Shown here one piece after another: positions 29,390 through 38,500 of a DNA stretch of 64,000 nucleotides. Position 1 is the first letter of the stretch, and each line of letters starts with the position of its first letter. The stretch is taken from NCBI RefSeq assembly GCF_010723735.1, contig NZ_BLLB01000002.1, forward strand, positions 2,914,001-2,978,000, written 5' to 3'. The notes under the pieces are model-generated. The model was given only the letters and a program-made list of their open reading frames with translations. It had not been told where the DNA came from and ran no database searches. The stretch is from Mycolicibacterium hippocampi. GTDB taxonomy: Bacteria; Actinomycetota; Actinomycetes; Mycobacteriales; Mycobacteriaceae. The position numbers and the translations under genes are program-made.

Positions 29390-31945
29390 ATGCCGAACCC
29401 TGTCCGCCCACCCCAACCGACGGAACCTCCGGCGAAAGGGGCCACTGCCGCCTCCCACCCGCCCGGAACGATGCTGCAGGCGGTGCGGTACGGGGGTATG
29501 GCCCTGGCCCTGGCCTTGGCCGCTGCGTTGACCACCGGCTACGGGGTCGCCGCGGCCGATTCGTCGACCTCGCAAAGTTCCGGCACCTCTCAGGCGGCGT
29601 CGGACGCGAAGCACCGTGACACCGATGCCGGCGGCGGTGACCGAAACGATGCCTCCGATGCCTCCGATGCCTCCGATGCCTCCGATGACTCCGATGGCTC
29701 CACGGCCTCGGCGGGGAGTGCGCGGGCGAACCCGGCCAGTCGCGAAGACGATGACGGATCGGACGAGTCGGCGGAGCATGAGGCCGACACCGATGGTCTG
29801 GAAGCTGAGGCCGAGGTGTCAGGGAACGCCAGCACCAAGTCAGCTCAGTCGGATTCCGTCGTCACCGAGGTCGTCACCGACGTCGGATCCGACGAGGAGC
29901 AGCGGGGCGTCGCGGACGTCGAGGAGTCGCAACAGACGACCGAGGCAGTGGCGCCCACAGGGACTGAAGCGTCGGTCGACGAGGTGGTGCTGAACCCTGC
30001 ATCGTCCGCGCCGACGGAGTCCTGGACCTCCAGCGAAACGCACAGGGACGTGCCCGCGATCGGAGTGTCGTCCCTCGCTCCCGAGCCGACCCGACAGCCG
30101 GCCGAGTCGCCGGTCGCCTGGACGCTCCTCGCATGGGTGCGGCGCAATTTTTTCAACCAGGCACCGGTCGTCCACTACAACCCGTCGAGCAATGTCCAGA
30201 GTTCGCTGGGAGTCGTCACCGGTAGCCTCGGCGCAACGGATCCCGAGGGGGACACGCTCAAGTACATGATCACGAGCAAGCCGCAACACGGCACGGTAGT
30301 CGTCGATCAGGCCGCCGGAACGTTCACCTACACACCGAATCTCGAGTACGCGCAAGCAGGCGGAACGGACGTATTCGTGGTGCGTGTCACCGACGGCAAG
30401 CTGAACCTTCTACATTTCCTGCGGCCCGACTTCGGCATCCCGCGGGTGAAGGTCGGCGTCGACGTAGCATCGATACTTCCCAGCGCCGACCGGTTCATCG
30501 TTCCGCTGCCCGATTCCGTGGACCAACCGCAGAATCCTGTGTATACGGCCGACGGCAAAGCGATCGTCTTCAGGGCCACTCCGGCTGGGGCCTCGCGTTC
30601 GGAGATCTACCGCGTCAACCCTGACGGGACCGCACCGCAGTGCTTGACCTGCGGTCTGGCGCCGGAACTCACCACTAACCTGTCGAAGCCTTTTGTGTTC
30701 GACGATGGCAATAGGATCCTCCTGAGTTCGGGAACTCAATCCGATACCGGCGGGGAGACTGCCGACCACTACGTGCTCGAATGTTCGGGCGGAGTCAATA
30801 CCTGTGGTTCCGGGACAATGTTGGTCAAGATCACGGTACCTACCAATGTCCCGGCGAATGTTGTTGTCATTCAGAGGCAGCGGGAACTTCGCGTAGCTCC
30901 CGATGGACTGCATGTCGGGTTCACCCAACTCCTCGGTTCCGGCACAGTAGCCCAGTTGGTGTCCAGCGTGGGCAGGCTGGAACGCACCGAGACCGAATAC
31001 CTCATCGTCGACGCGCACGTCGTCTATGTGGGAGGTGAGCTGAAGAACTTCACCTCGGATGGCAAGGGTGTGATTGTCACCGACTTCTCCGGCAGGTACG
31101 AGGCGGGTAACGCCGACAACGTCCTGGTGAATCTCAGCGAAGGAACCGTCGCCCGGCTTACCGCGAACCTCGACTATGACGAATCGGTTGACGTGTCCCC
31201 GAATGGGCAGTGGTTGGCCGTCGGAAGTTCACGGACGCTGGACTACCTGACACCGATGTCGCAGGTCGTACGGCCGACATTCGTGCCCGCCTACGTGGTC
31301 TTCCCGACGTTCCAGGCCAAGAAGGGCTCACTCAACCAAGCCTGGGTCGTTTCTCGTGACGACGAGTTGGCAGGCGAGAACGGCATTTATCTCGGTGACA
31401 CGACAGGACTGTACAACTCGGTGCCGGTCGCGAACTGGAGTCCCGACGGCGCCCAGATCGCGTTCTGGGAGCGCAGCAAGACAGACCCGGCCGATACTCG
31501 ACTGGTGCTCGCCACGCTGCGCAACATCGACGGGGGGACGCGAGCCCTCGACGTATCCACACCTGACGTGTCGGCATGGGCGACCCCGCTGTCGTCGGTG
31601 AGCGTCAAGGCCACCCCGACGGAGCCGTCCCGCCCCGGCAAGGTTGGTGGCAGCGCGGTGGTGACATCAGTCAAGGCGGGCAACATCACCACCATGACCG
31701 TGGTCTATACCGACTTCGAGGACGAGCAGGGCTTCATCCTCAACGGGACGGAGACGACCGTCGCCAATGCCACGTTGACGAACATCACCTACAACGCGCA
31801 CATCGTGGTGACTGGCAGTGACGGAAGTGAGCGCGGCTACCTGACGGCCGAGAACGTCAAGATCGTCAACCAACTGAGCATGACCGGGGTGATCGAATCC
31901 TCGGTCGACGGTAACCAACTGGTGATGGGAACACCAGTGGTGTGA
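29390..31945 (+). CDS. Large secreted protein: Asp/Ser-rich region, cadherin/Ig-like domain, predicted beta-propeller (paralog A)
   Basis: 851 aa. A hydrophobic signal segment (about 35-56, ending GVAAAD) is followed by an acidic low-complexity region to about 240. Then comes the mycobacterial linker WTLLAWVRRNFFNQAPVVHY and a cadherin/Ig-like domain (GATDPEGDTLKYMI, GTFTYTPN). From about 365 there is a predicted PD40/TolB-like propeller with YTADGKAIVFR, QCLTCGL (near 417), SPNGQWLAVGSSR and WSPDGAQIAFW. A C-terminal beta domain has TVVYTDFEDEQGFILNGTET. The GGAGG site fixes the ATG. Paralog of the 1023-aa protein at 41903. No enzyme motif seen; ligand binding or peptidase-like activity are guesses. 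Confidence 0.85.
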   Translation: MPNPVRPPQPTEPPAKGATAASHPPGTMLQAVRYGGMALALALAAALTTGYGVAAADSSTSQSSGTSQAASDAKHRDTDAGGGDRNDASDASDASDASDDSDGSTASAGSARANPASREDDDGSDESAEHEADTDGLEAEAEVSGNASTKSAQSDSVVTEVVTDVGSDEEQRGVADVEESQQTTEAVAPTGTEASVDEVVLNPASSAPTESWTSSETHRDVPAIGVSSLAPEPTRQPAESPVAWTLLAWVRRNFFNQAPVVHYNPSSNVQSSLGVVTGSLGATDPEGDTLKYMITSKPQHGTVVVDQAAGTFTYTPNLEYAQAGGTDVFVVRVTDGKLNLLHFLRPDFGIPRVKVGVDVASILPSADRFIVPLPDSVDQPQNPVYTADGKAIVFRATPAGASRSEIYRVNPDGTAPQCLTCGLAPELTTNLSKPFVFDDGNRILLSSGTQSDTGGETADHYVLECSGGVNTCGSGTMLVKITVPTNVPANVVVIQRQRELRVAPDGLHVGFTQLLGSGTVAQLVSSVGRLERTETEYLIVDAHVVYVGGELKNFTSDGKGVIVTDFSGRYEAGNADNVLVNLSEGTVARLTANLDYDESVDVSPNGQWLAVGSSRTLDYLTPMSQVVRPTFVPAYVVFPTFQAKKGSLNQAWVVSRDDELAGENGIYLGDTTGLYNSVPVANWSPDGAQIAFWERSKTDPADTRLVLATLRNIDGGTRALDVSTPDVSAWATPLSSVSVKATPTEPSRPGKVGGSAVVTSVKAGNITTMTVVYTDFEDEQGFILNGTETTVANATLTNITYNAHIVVTGSDGSERGYLTAENVKIVNQLSMTGVIESSVDGNQLVMGTPVV
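29648..29701 (+). repeat. Six 9-bp tandem repeats
   Basis: Four exact copies of GATGCCTCC and two variants encode (DAS)4-DDS-DGS in the disordered region of the secreted protein. They are in-frame, so expansion keeps the reading frame. Confidence 0.9.
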
Positions 31946-32144
31946 GCGGATGACTCCAGGCGACCTGCTGCACGAGTTGGCCTGTTCCAGCTAGGTCAGT
32001 GACGGCGCAGCCCGGACCACGGTAGCGGTGCGCCTGTGCAGGTTCGACGCCATCGTCGGTGTCATGCACAGGTGAAGGTATGTGCGGCACCGAACCTCCG
32101 CGGCCTACCTCGCCGGTCCTCCATCGATCGGTGTGATCAGCGGG

Positions 32145-32150
32145 TACTCT
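32145..32150 (+). promoter_or_regulatory. Candidate -10 box for the TetR gene
   Basis: TACTCT lies 42 nt before ATG 32193. The remainder of the 31946-32192 gap shows no gene; the upstream paralog's stop is at 31943-31945. Confidence 0.35.
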
Positions 32151-32192
32151 GAACCGACTTGCGGGTCTGGGACTGGGGAAAGGCGCTTCTGG

Positions 32193-32834
32193 ATGGCAAC
32201 GGGAGTCGAGCGCACCACCGGGCGGCGCACTCAAGCCGAGCGCACTGCCGCGATGCGCACCCGACTCCTCGACGCCACAGTCGAGTGTCTGGTCACATAC
32301 GGGTACGCGGGGACGACCACCCCGCGGATCGCCGATATCGCCGGCGTGACCCGTGGTGCTCAAGTCCACCACTTCCGGTCCAAGGAAGATCTGGTGGTGG
32401 CTGCCGTCGAACATCTTGCCCAGCAGCGCGTTCAGGTAGCCATCCGCCGACAGGGCAAGGTCTTCAGCAGTCCCGACCCGGTCGCCACCGTGCTCGACTT
32501 CCTCTGGGAGGCACATCAGGGGGACATGTTCGTGGCCACGATCGAGTTGTGGGTGGCCTCCAGGACCGATGATGTCCTGGCCGAACAGGTTCGGCGGGTC
32601 GAGCCATTGGTCAACAGCACGCTGATCACCGCCATCGCCCAGCTCCTGCCGGAGCATGCCGCTCAGCGTGCTGTCCGCAACGCGATCTACACCGCCATGG
32701 ATGCACTCCGCGGAATTCTGGTCATCAGTTTCGTCGATCGCGACGGCACGGAGGCGCGTCGACGCTGGGATCGAGCGTGCGAGTACCTCGCCGGGGCGCT
32801 CTCGGCGGCCTTGCGCAGCGCCGAGACCGAGTAA
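32193..32834 (+). CDS. TetR-family regulator of the lipid-degradation operon
   Basis: A 213-aa regulator with a canonical Tet[39 protein letters not shown] ligand domain follows, where [20 protein letters not shown] resembles BetI/AcrR-like proteins. ATG 32193 starts [17 protein letters not shown]; an earlier in-frame start at 32082 adds an unconserved leader. The operon it precedes begins 112 nt downstream, with TGTAT/ATACA half-sites at its promoter, so it is the likely local regulator; an acyl-CoA or steroid ligand is inference. Confidence 0.88.
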   Translation: MATGVERTTGRRTQAERTAAMRTRLLDATVECLVTYGYAGTTTPRIADIAGVTRGAQVHHFRSKEDLVVAAVEHLAQQRVQVAIRRQGKVFSSPDPVATVLDFLWEAHQGDMFVATIELWVASRTDDVLAEQVRRVEPLVNSTLITAIAQLLPEHAAQRAVRNAIYTAMDALRGILVISFVDRDGTEARRRWDRACEYLAGALSAALRSAETE

Positions 32835-32871
32835 CGCAACTCAACATCCACATCTGCTCTCCGCCCACTCT

Positions 32872-32897
32872 TGTATTGCCGCTTGTATAAATACAGT
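32872..32897. promoter_or_regulatory. Promoter and repeated TGTAT half-sites before the thiolase operon
   Basis: TGTAT at 32872-32876 and 32884-32888, with ATACA at 32891-32895. The last two form TGTAT-AA-ATACA, a 12-bp palindrome. TACAGT (32892-32897) is a -10 box overlapping it. The thiolase GTG follows at 32947 after a GAGGAG site (32936-32941). Probable TetR operator. Confidence 0.5.
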
Positions 32898-32946
32898 CCG
32901 GCAGGTATGTTTGTTTTCGGCGGACGGTCGCCCGAGAGGAGATGTG

Positions 32947-34137
32947 GTGGCGAACAGGGTCTTTGTAATCGGCGTCGGAATGACGAAGTTCGAGAAGCCC
33001 GGCAGTCGAAAAGGTTGGGACTACCCCGACATGGCGCGCGAGGCCGGAACCAAGGCGCTAGACGACGCCGGCGTCAACTTCTGCCAGGTCGAGGAGGCCT
33101 ATGTGGGCTACGTCTATGGCGAGTCGACATCGGGGCAGCGCGCTGTCTACGAATTGGGCATGACCGGCATCCCGGTGGTCAACGTCAACAACAACTGCTC
33201 GACCGGTTCGACCGCGCTCTACCTGGCTGCCAAAGCCATTCGGGGTGGTCTGGTCGACTGCGCACTGGCATTGGGATTCGAGAAGATGCAACCCGGTTCG
33301 TTGGGATCGACATATGACGACCGTGCGCAGCCGATGGAGAAACACTTCCTCGCCCTGGCCGAGATATCGGAGGTGCTGTTTCCGCCCGCGCCGTGGATGT
33401 TCGGCGCGGCGGGACGGGAGCACATGAAGGAATTCGGCTCGACTGCAGAGCATTTCGCCAAGATCGGGCTCAAGAACCACAAGCATTCGGTGAACAACCC
33501 GTACGCTCAGTTCCAGGACGAATACAGTCTCGACGACATTCTGGGGTCACGGATGATCTATGACCCACTGACAAAGCTGCAGTGCTCCCCGACCTCCGAT
33601 GGATCGGGGGCGGCGGTGCTGGCCTCCGAGGAATTTGTCGACAGGAACGGACTGTCCGAACACGCGGTGGAGATCGTCGGGCAGGCGATGACCACCGACT
33701 TCGTGAACAGTTTCGACGGCACCTGTAAGGCGCTTATCGGACATCACATGAATGCTGCTGCAGCACGAAGTGTTTACGACCAATCCGGCCTCGGGCCGGA
33801 GGACTTCCAGGTGATCGAATTGCACGACTGTTTCTCGGCCAACGAGCTGTTGCTCTACGAGGCACTGGGCCTCTGCGGTGAAGGCGAAGCGCCGAAGCTG
33901 ATCGACACCGGCGACACGACCTACGGCGGCAGGTGGGTGGTCAATCCGTCAGGTGGACTGATCTCGAAGGGACATCCGCTCGGTGCCACCGGGCTCGCTC
34001 AGTGTGCCGAGTTGACCTGGCAACTGCGCGGAGACGCCGACAAGCGCCAGGTCGGCAACGTCACTGCGGCGCTGCAGCACAACATCGGTCTCGGCGGCGC
34101 CGCGGTCGTCACCGCATACCAGCGCGCCGAACGTTAA
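32947..34137 (+). CDS. SCP2-type thiolase / lipid-transfer protein (Ltp1-like)
   Basis: A 396-aa thiolase of the SCP-x/Ltp family, expected to catalyse the thiolytic or retro-aldol step on acyl-CoAs. It starts [22 protein letters not shown]. The nucleophilic Cys is in [18 protein letters not shown], with later [12 protein letters not shown] and the C-terminal [21 protein letters not shown] active-site segment. Its sequence and its placement upstream of the sirR/mntR gene resemble M. tuberculosis Rv2790c (ltp1). The GAGGAG site and GTG 32947 fix the start. First gene of a long operon. Confidence 0.9.
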   Translation: MANRVFVIGVGMTKFEKPGSRKGWDYPDMAREAGTKALDDAGVNFCQVEEAYVGYVYGESTSGQRAVYELGMTGIPVVNVNNNCSTGSTALYLAAKAIRGGLVDCALALGFEKMQPGSLGSTYDDRAQPMEKHFLALAEISEVLFPPAPWMFGAAGREHMKEFGSTAEHFAKIGLKNHKHSVNNPYAQFQDEYSLDDILGSRMIYDPLTKLQCSPTSDGSGAAVLASEEFVDRNGLSEHAVEIVGQAMTTDFVNSFDGTCKALIGHHMNAAAARSVYDQSGLGPEDFQVIELHDCFSANELLLYEALGLCGEGEAPKLIDTGDTTYGGRWVVNPSGGLISKGHPLGATGLAQCAELTWQLRGDADKRQVGNVTAALQHNIGLGGAAVVTAYQRAER

Positions 34138-34169
34138 CGCAACCAACAACATCCATCGAAAGGAAAATC

Positions 34170-34610
34170 ATGGGACACATCGAGGCCACCCGCGAACTGA
34201 GCGCCGAGCCCGAGGAGCTGTGGGCGATCATCTCCGACCCGCAGACATGGGACAAATGGTTCACGGTGCATGACAAATGGATCGAGGAACCGCCGGCCAC
34301 GCTGACGCCGGGAGCGCGTCTGATCGCCAAGATCGTGATGCTCAACATGGCGAACAAGATCGAATGGTCGGTCAAGTCTGTCGACGGCCCCACCGAGCTG
34401 GCGTTGGGCGGCACCGGAATGGCAGGTGTCAAGGCTGACTTCGTGTTCACCATCGAAGCGCTGGAGCGCGGATCGAGGTTCACCGTCAGCGGTGACTTCG
34501 AGGGGGCGTTGGTCAAGGGTGCCCTCGCCAAGGCTGTTGAGAAAGACGGGATGCGCCAGTTGGACAAGACACTCACCCAGCTCGATGAGCTCGCGTCGGC
34601 GACGGTGTGA
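34170..34610 (+). CDS. SRPBCC-family protein in the operon
   Basis: A 146-aa START/Bet v1-like protein: GHIEATRELSAEPEELWAIISDPQTWDKWF, IEWSVKSVDGPTELALGGTGM, and the long C-terminal helix ALVKGALAKAVEKDGMRQLDKTL. It probably binds or delivers the hydrophobic substrate of the pathway. A GAAAGGA ribosome-binding site lies 6 nt before ATG 34170. GTG 34607 of the next gene overlaps its stop. Not closely similar to the SRPBCC protein at 27.5 kb beyond the fold. Confidence 0.85.
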   Translation: MGHIEATRELSAEPEELWAIISDPQTWDKWFTVHDKWIEEPPATLTPGARLIAKIVMLNMANKIEWSVKSVDGPTELALGGTGMAGVKADFVFTIEALERGSRFTVSGDFEGALVKGALAKAVEKDGMRQLDKTLTQLDELASATV

Positions 34611-35503
34611 CGGTGACCGACACTGTTGCCGAGCTGGCTGAGCCGCTCGCATTCGATGACAGCGGTCTGGACACCTGGACCGAGGACGACCACTTCGAGG
34701 TGACGCGCGAGCGTATCGCCGAATATGCCGCGGCCACCAACGATCCGATCGCGGCGCACCGGGCGGGTGACGTCGCTCCGCCGGTGTTCGCGATCGTGCC
34801 GGTCTTCGAGTCGATGATGATGCCGACTGTCGACGTGCTGCCCGTCGAACTCGTGCCGCGGGTAGTTCACGGTGAGCAGGACTTCTTCTTCCACCGTCCC
34901 ATCCGTCCTGGCGACAAGCTGGTGTCCAGGGGCAAGATGATCGGCTACGAGGGTCTGGAGAACGGCACCCGCGCGGCGATCCTCGTCGAGTGTCGAACCG
35001 AGGACGGCGAACTGGTCAACGAGCAGTACGTCACCTGTTTTGTCCGAGGCTTCGACGCGGGTAAGAAGATCGGTGACCTCAGCCCCTCGCACAAGTTCGA
35101 TGATCGTCTGCGCAGCCGGAATCCGGTCGCGGAGGTCCTCCAGCATGTCGACACCGATCAGACCCTCCGCTATTCGCCGGCCTCGGGGGATCCGATGCCG
35201 ATTCATCTCGACGAAGAGGTGGCTCTCGACGCCGGCCTTCCCGGGATCATCGCCCACGGTCTGTGCACCATGGCGTTCACCTCGTGGGCGGTGCTCACCG
35301 AGGTCGCCGGCTCCGATGTCGGCCGGCTCAAGCGACTTGCGGTGCGCTTCTCCCGGATGGTCATCCCCGGCGACGATCTGCACACCCGGATCTGGCGGAG
35401 TGGATCGGCGAACGGCACCACGACCTACGCCTTCGAAACGACCCGCGGAGCGGGCGGCACCGAGAAAGCGATCACCGACGGCCTGGCCGAGATCGCCGAC
35501 TGA
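34607..35503 (+). CDS. MaoC-like (R)-enoyl-CoA hydratase, double hot-dog
   Basis: A 298-aa protein with two hot-dog halves. The catalytic hydratase-2 motif is in the C-terminal half: YSPASGDPMPIHLDEEVAL followed by GLPGIIAHGL, including the Asp-His dyad. The N-terminal half resembles the substrate-binding FAS1/MaoC N-domain (FEVTRERIAEYAAATNDPIAAH). It should hydrate a trans-2-enoyl-CoA to the (R)-3-hydroxyacyl-CoA. Coupled to the SRPBCC gene by GTGA. Confidence 0.9.
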   Translation: MTVTDTVAELAEPLAFDDSGLDTWTEDDHFEVTRERIAEYAAATNDPIAAHRAGDVAPPVFAIVPVFESMMMPTVDVLPVELVPRVVHGEQDFFFHRPIRPGDKLVSRGKMIGYEGLENGTRAAILVECRTEDGELVNEQYVTCFVRGFDAGKKIGDLSPSHKFDDRLRSRNPVAEVLQHVDTDQTLRYSPASGDPMPIHLDEEVALDAGLPGIIAHGLCTMAFTSWAVLTEVAGSDVGRLKRLAVRFSRMVIPGDDLHTRIWRSGSANGTTTYAFETTRGAGGTEKAITDGLAEIAD

Positions 35504-35532
35504 TCACACACTGTCAAAGGAGACATCGACCA

Positions 35533-36405
35533 ATGGGAATTCTTGAAGGACGGGTGGCCGTCATCACCGGCGCCGGGCGGGGAATCGGGCGCGAACACGC
35601 GCTGTTGTTCGCGAGCCAGGGTGCGGCGGTGGTGGTCAACGACCTCGGCGGGAGCAACGACGGCGACGGCGCGGATGCTGGACCCGCCCACGAGGTGGTC
35701 GCCGAGATCACTGCAAACGGGGGACGTGCGGTGGCCAACACAGACAACATCGCCGACTGGGCGGGCGCTCAGGGTTTGGTACAGCAGGCCGTCGAGGAGT
35801 ACGGCCGGCTCGACGTGCTGGTCAACAATGCCGGGATCCTGCGTGACGCGTTCATCGCAGGCATGGCCGAGTCGCAGTGGGACTCGGTGATCAACGTGCA
35901 CCTCAAGGGGCACTTCGCCATGCTGCACCACGCGGCCGAGTACTGGAAGGTCCAGTCCAAAGCAGGTGAGCAGCCCTCGGCGGCTGTGATCAACACGGCT
36001 TCCGGCTCCGGACTGACGATTCCCAATGCGGGCCAGGCGAATTACGGTGCCGCCAAGGCGGGTATCGCGGCGTTGACGTTGATCGCCGCCGAGGAACTGG
36101 AACGTTACGGCGTCCGGGTCAACGCGATCGCGCCGATCGCCCGCACCCGACTCACGTTGGCGACGCCGGGGATGGGCGCGTTGATGGGTGAGCCGACCGA
36201 CGGCGAACTCGATCTGTTCGCGCCGGCGAACATCTCGCCGCTCGTCGCGTATCTCGCCAGCGGTAAGTGCCCGGTCACCGGTCAGGTGTATGCCGTTCAG
36301 GGCGGGGCGATTTCCCTGCTGAAGGGCTGGCATGATGTCGAGACGATCGAGACCGACGAGGTCTGGGAAATCGACGACATCGCCACCCGGCTGCCGGGAG
36401 CTTAG
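35533..36405 (+). CDS. SDR-family 3-hydroxyacyl-CoA dehydrogenase
   Basis: A 290-aa classical short-chain dehydrogenase, probably oxidising the (R)-3-hydroxyacyl-CoA made by the MaoC enzyme, as in peroxisomal MFE-2 modules. Cofactor motif TGAGRGIG (about 12-19), a long NDLGGSNDGDGADAGPAHEVV insertion typical of MFE-2-like SDRs, NNAG, NTASGSGL (Ser) and YGAAKAG (Tyr/Lys). An AAGGAGA ribosome-binding site precedes the ATG. The following gene starts 2 nt after the stop. Confidence 0.9.
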   Translation: MGILEGRVAVITGAGRGIGREHALLFASQGAAVVVNDLGGSNDGDGADAGPAHEVVAEITANGGRAVANTDNIADWAGAQGLVQQAVEEYGRLDVLVNNAGILRDAFIAGMAESQWDSVINVHLKGHFAMLHHAAEYWKVQSKAGEQPSAAVINTASGSGLTIPNAGQANYGAAKAGIAALTLIAAEELERYGVRVNAIAPIARTRLTLATPGMGALMGEPTDGELDLFAPANISPLVAYLASGKCPVTGQVYAVQGGAISLLKGWHDVETIETDEVWEIDDIATRLPGA

Positions 36406-36407
36406 CG

Positions 36408-37667
36408 ATGTTCGAATGGTCGGACACCGACATCATCATGCGTGACGCCGTGCGCGAGTTCATCGCGAAGGAGATCCGGCCGCACCTCGACGGACTGGAG
36501 AGCGGCGAGTTGACGCCCTATCCGATCGCGCGAAAGTTGTTCAGCGAGTTCGGGCTCGATGTGATGGCCGCCGAGGCGGTCAAGTCCATGCTGGACAAAC
36601 AGCGAGCGCGCCAGGAAGGCGGCAGCGCCGGCGCCGACAGCGAGAAGAAGAGCAGTGGTCTGGGGGACATCGGCCCGCAGGCGTCGATGGCGGCTGTGCT
36701 GGTCTCCGAGATCGCCGGAGTCAGCATCGGACTGCTGTCGACCATCGGGGTGAGTCTGGGCCTGGGTGCGGCCACCATCATGAGTCGGGGAACCCTCGCG
36801 CAGAAGGAACGGTGGCTGCCCGACATCATGACCCTCGACAAGATTGCCGCCTGGGCGATCACCGAACCCGACGCCGGCTCCGATGCTTTCGGTGGGATGA
36901 AGACCACTGTGCGCCGGGACGGGGACGACTACATCCTCAATGGGCAGAAGACCTTCATCACCAACGGACCGTTCGCCGACGTGATCGTCGTCTACGCCAA
37001 GTTGGCGGATGGGGCCACGGGTGACATCGACCCGCGCCGGCGACCCGTGCTGACCTTCGTCCTGGACTCGGGGATGACCGGGCTGGTCCAGGGCAAACCG
37101 TTCAAGAAAATGGGGATGATGTCCTCACCGACCGGTGAGTTGTTCTTCGACAATCTCCGGATCACTCCCGACCGGCTGTTGGGTGAGACAGAACAGCACG
37201 ACGGCGGTGACGGGCGCGACAGTGCGCGCGCCAATTTCGCCGCCGAACGGCTCGGAATCGCCCTGATGTCATTGGGCATCATCAACGAGTGTCACAGGCT
37301 CTGCCTGGACTACGCCAAGACCCGCACGTTGTGGGGCAAGAACATCGGCCAGTTCCAGCTGGTCCAGCTCAAGCTGGCGAAGATGGAAGTCGCCCGGATG
37401 AACGTCCAGAACATGGTGTTCCAAACCTTGGAGCGGCTCGGCGATGGCCGGTTGCCCAGTCTGGCCGAGGCGTCGGCGATCAAGCTGTACTCGTCGGATG
37501 CCGCGACCGAGGTCGCAATGGACGCCGTGCAACTGTTCGGTGGCAACGGCTACATGGCGGAGTACCGCGTCGAGCAGTTGGCGCGGGATGCCAAGTCGCT
37601 GATGATCTATGCGGGGAGCAACGAGATCCAGGTCACCCACATCGCCAAAGGCCTGTTGGCCGGATGA
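36408..37667 (+). CDS. Acyl-CoA dehydrogenase with IVD-type catalytic base
   Basis: A 419-aa FAD-dependent acyl-CoA dehydrogenase. FAD/substrate motifs are AWAITEPDAGSDAFGG and ILNGQKTFITNG, followed by KTRTLWGKNIGQFQ and GGNGYMAEYRVEQLARDAKS. At the MCAD Glu376 position it has Ala402 (YAGSNEIQ). Glu280 in FAAERLGIA aligns instead with the base used by isovaleryl-CoA dehydrogenases. A 30-residue Lys/Gly-rich insertion (about 63-90) is unusual. It may correspond to fadE21 in location, but identity is not certain. ATGA overlap with the hydrolase gene. Confidence 0.88.
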   Translation: MFEWSDTDIIMRDAVREFIAKEIRPHLDGLESGELTPYPIARKLFSEFGLDVMAAEAVKSMLDKQRARQEGGSAGADSEKKSSGLGDIGPQASMAAVLVSEIAGVSIGLLSTIGVSLGLGAATIMSRGTLAQKERWLPDIMTLDKIAAWAITEPDAGSDAFGGMKTTVRRDGDDYILNGQKTFITNGPFADVIVVYAKLADGATGDIDPRRRPVLTFVLDSGMTGLVQGKPFKKMGMMSSPTGELFFDNLRITPDRLLGETEQHDGGDGRDSARANFAAERLGIALMSLGIINECHRLCLDYAKTRTLWGKNIGQFQLVQLKLAKMEVARMNVQNMVFQTLERLGDGRLPSLAEASAIKLYSSDAATEVAMDAVQLFGGNGYMAEYRVEQLARDAKSLMIYAGSNEIQVTHIAKGLLAG

Positions 37668-38500
37668 TCACCGAGACCCGGTCCCGCTTCGGCGGGACCG
37701 GGACCCGAGTGCTCGCCGTGCCGGGCAGCGGACCAATTATCGTCTGCCTGCACGGGTATGCCGACTCCGCAGACACCTGGCGCCCGGTGCTGCAACGGCT
37801 CGCCACCGCGGGCCGGCGCGCCCTCGCTGTCGATATGCCTGGGTTCGGCCGGGCAGGTGCGCGTGCTCCCGGGCCGCTGGTCGAGCAGTTCGACGCCTTC
37901 GCCGGCGCCCTGCTCGACGACGTCGGTCCCGCAGTGCTGATGGGTAACTCGTTGGGGGCTGCGACGGCCGTTCGCGCGGCCACCCGCCGTCCCGAGCGGG
38001 TGGCCGCCCTCGTCGCGCTCGACGATCCGCTCAATGCTCGGCACTGGCTGGCACGGCTGGCCCGGACCCGGCCGCTGCCCGTGCAGCTGTGGAACGGGGT
38101 CGGCAGGATTCCGGTGCCCGCACCGGCGGTGAAGTGGGCCACCCAGGTTGCCGCCAAACGCGTGCTGTACGGGCCCGGCGCGGCCGTCGACCCGGTTGTG
38201 CTCGGCCACTGGGCGGACTCGCTGTCCGGGCCGTCCGCGCTGGCGACGCTGGGACGCTATGCATTCCAGTACGCGGTGGAGACTGCGGGCGGCCATCGCG
38301 GGATCCGGGTGACATGCCCGACCCTGATCGTGCACGGCGCATGCGACCGAATCATTCCCGTGCAGGCCAGTCGTACGCTTCACCGCCAGATTCCGGGCAG
38401 CGACCTGGTGGTGTTGCCGAGATCCGGGCACTGTCCACAGCTGGACGATCCGGACGAAGTCGTCCGGCTGACGCTGCGACTGATGGAGGGGATCGACTGA
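37664..38500 (+). CDS. Alpha/beta hydrolase
   Basis: A 278-aa serine hydrolase: oxyanion HGYADSADTW, nucleophile elbow MGNSLGAATAVRAA, acid in HGACDRIIPV and histidine in LPRSGHCPQLDDPDEV. No signal peptide. Within this operon it could hydrolyse an ester or lactone or act as a thioesterase on the pathway substrate. Coupled on both sides: ATGA with the dehydrogenase and a 1-nt TGATG overlap with the ligase. Confidence 0.88.
   Translation: MITETRSRFGGTGTRVLAVPGSGPIIVCLHGYADSADTWRPVLQRLATAGRRALAVDMPGFGRAGARAPGPLVEQFDAFAGALLDDVGPAVLMGNSLGAATAVRAATRRPERVAALVALDDPLNARHWLARLARTRPLPVQLWNGVGRIPVPAPAVKWATQVAAKRVLYGPGAAVDPVVLGHWADSLSGPSALATLGRYAFQYAVETAGGHRGIRVTCPTLIVHGACDRIIPVQASRTLHRQIPGSDLVVLPRSGHCPQLDDPDEVVRLTLRLMEGID

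Noticed and set aside
29390..31945. PE/PPE or RTX-type protein
   Set aside because: No PE/PPE N-terminus and no GGxGxD nonapeptide arrays; the acidic stalk is DAS/DS-rich and followed by Ig and propeller-like domains.
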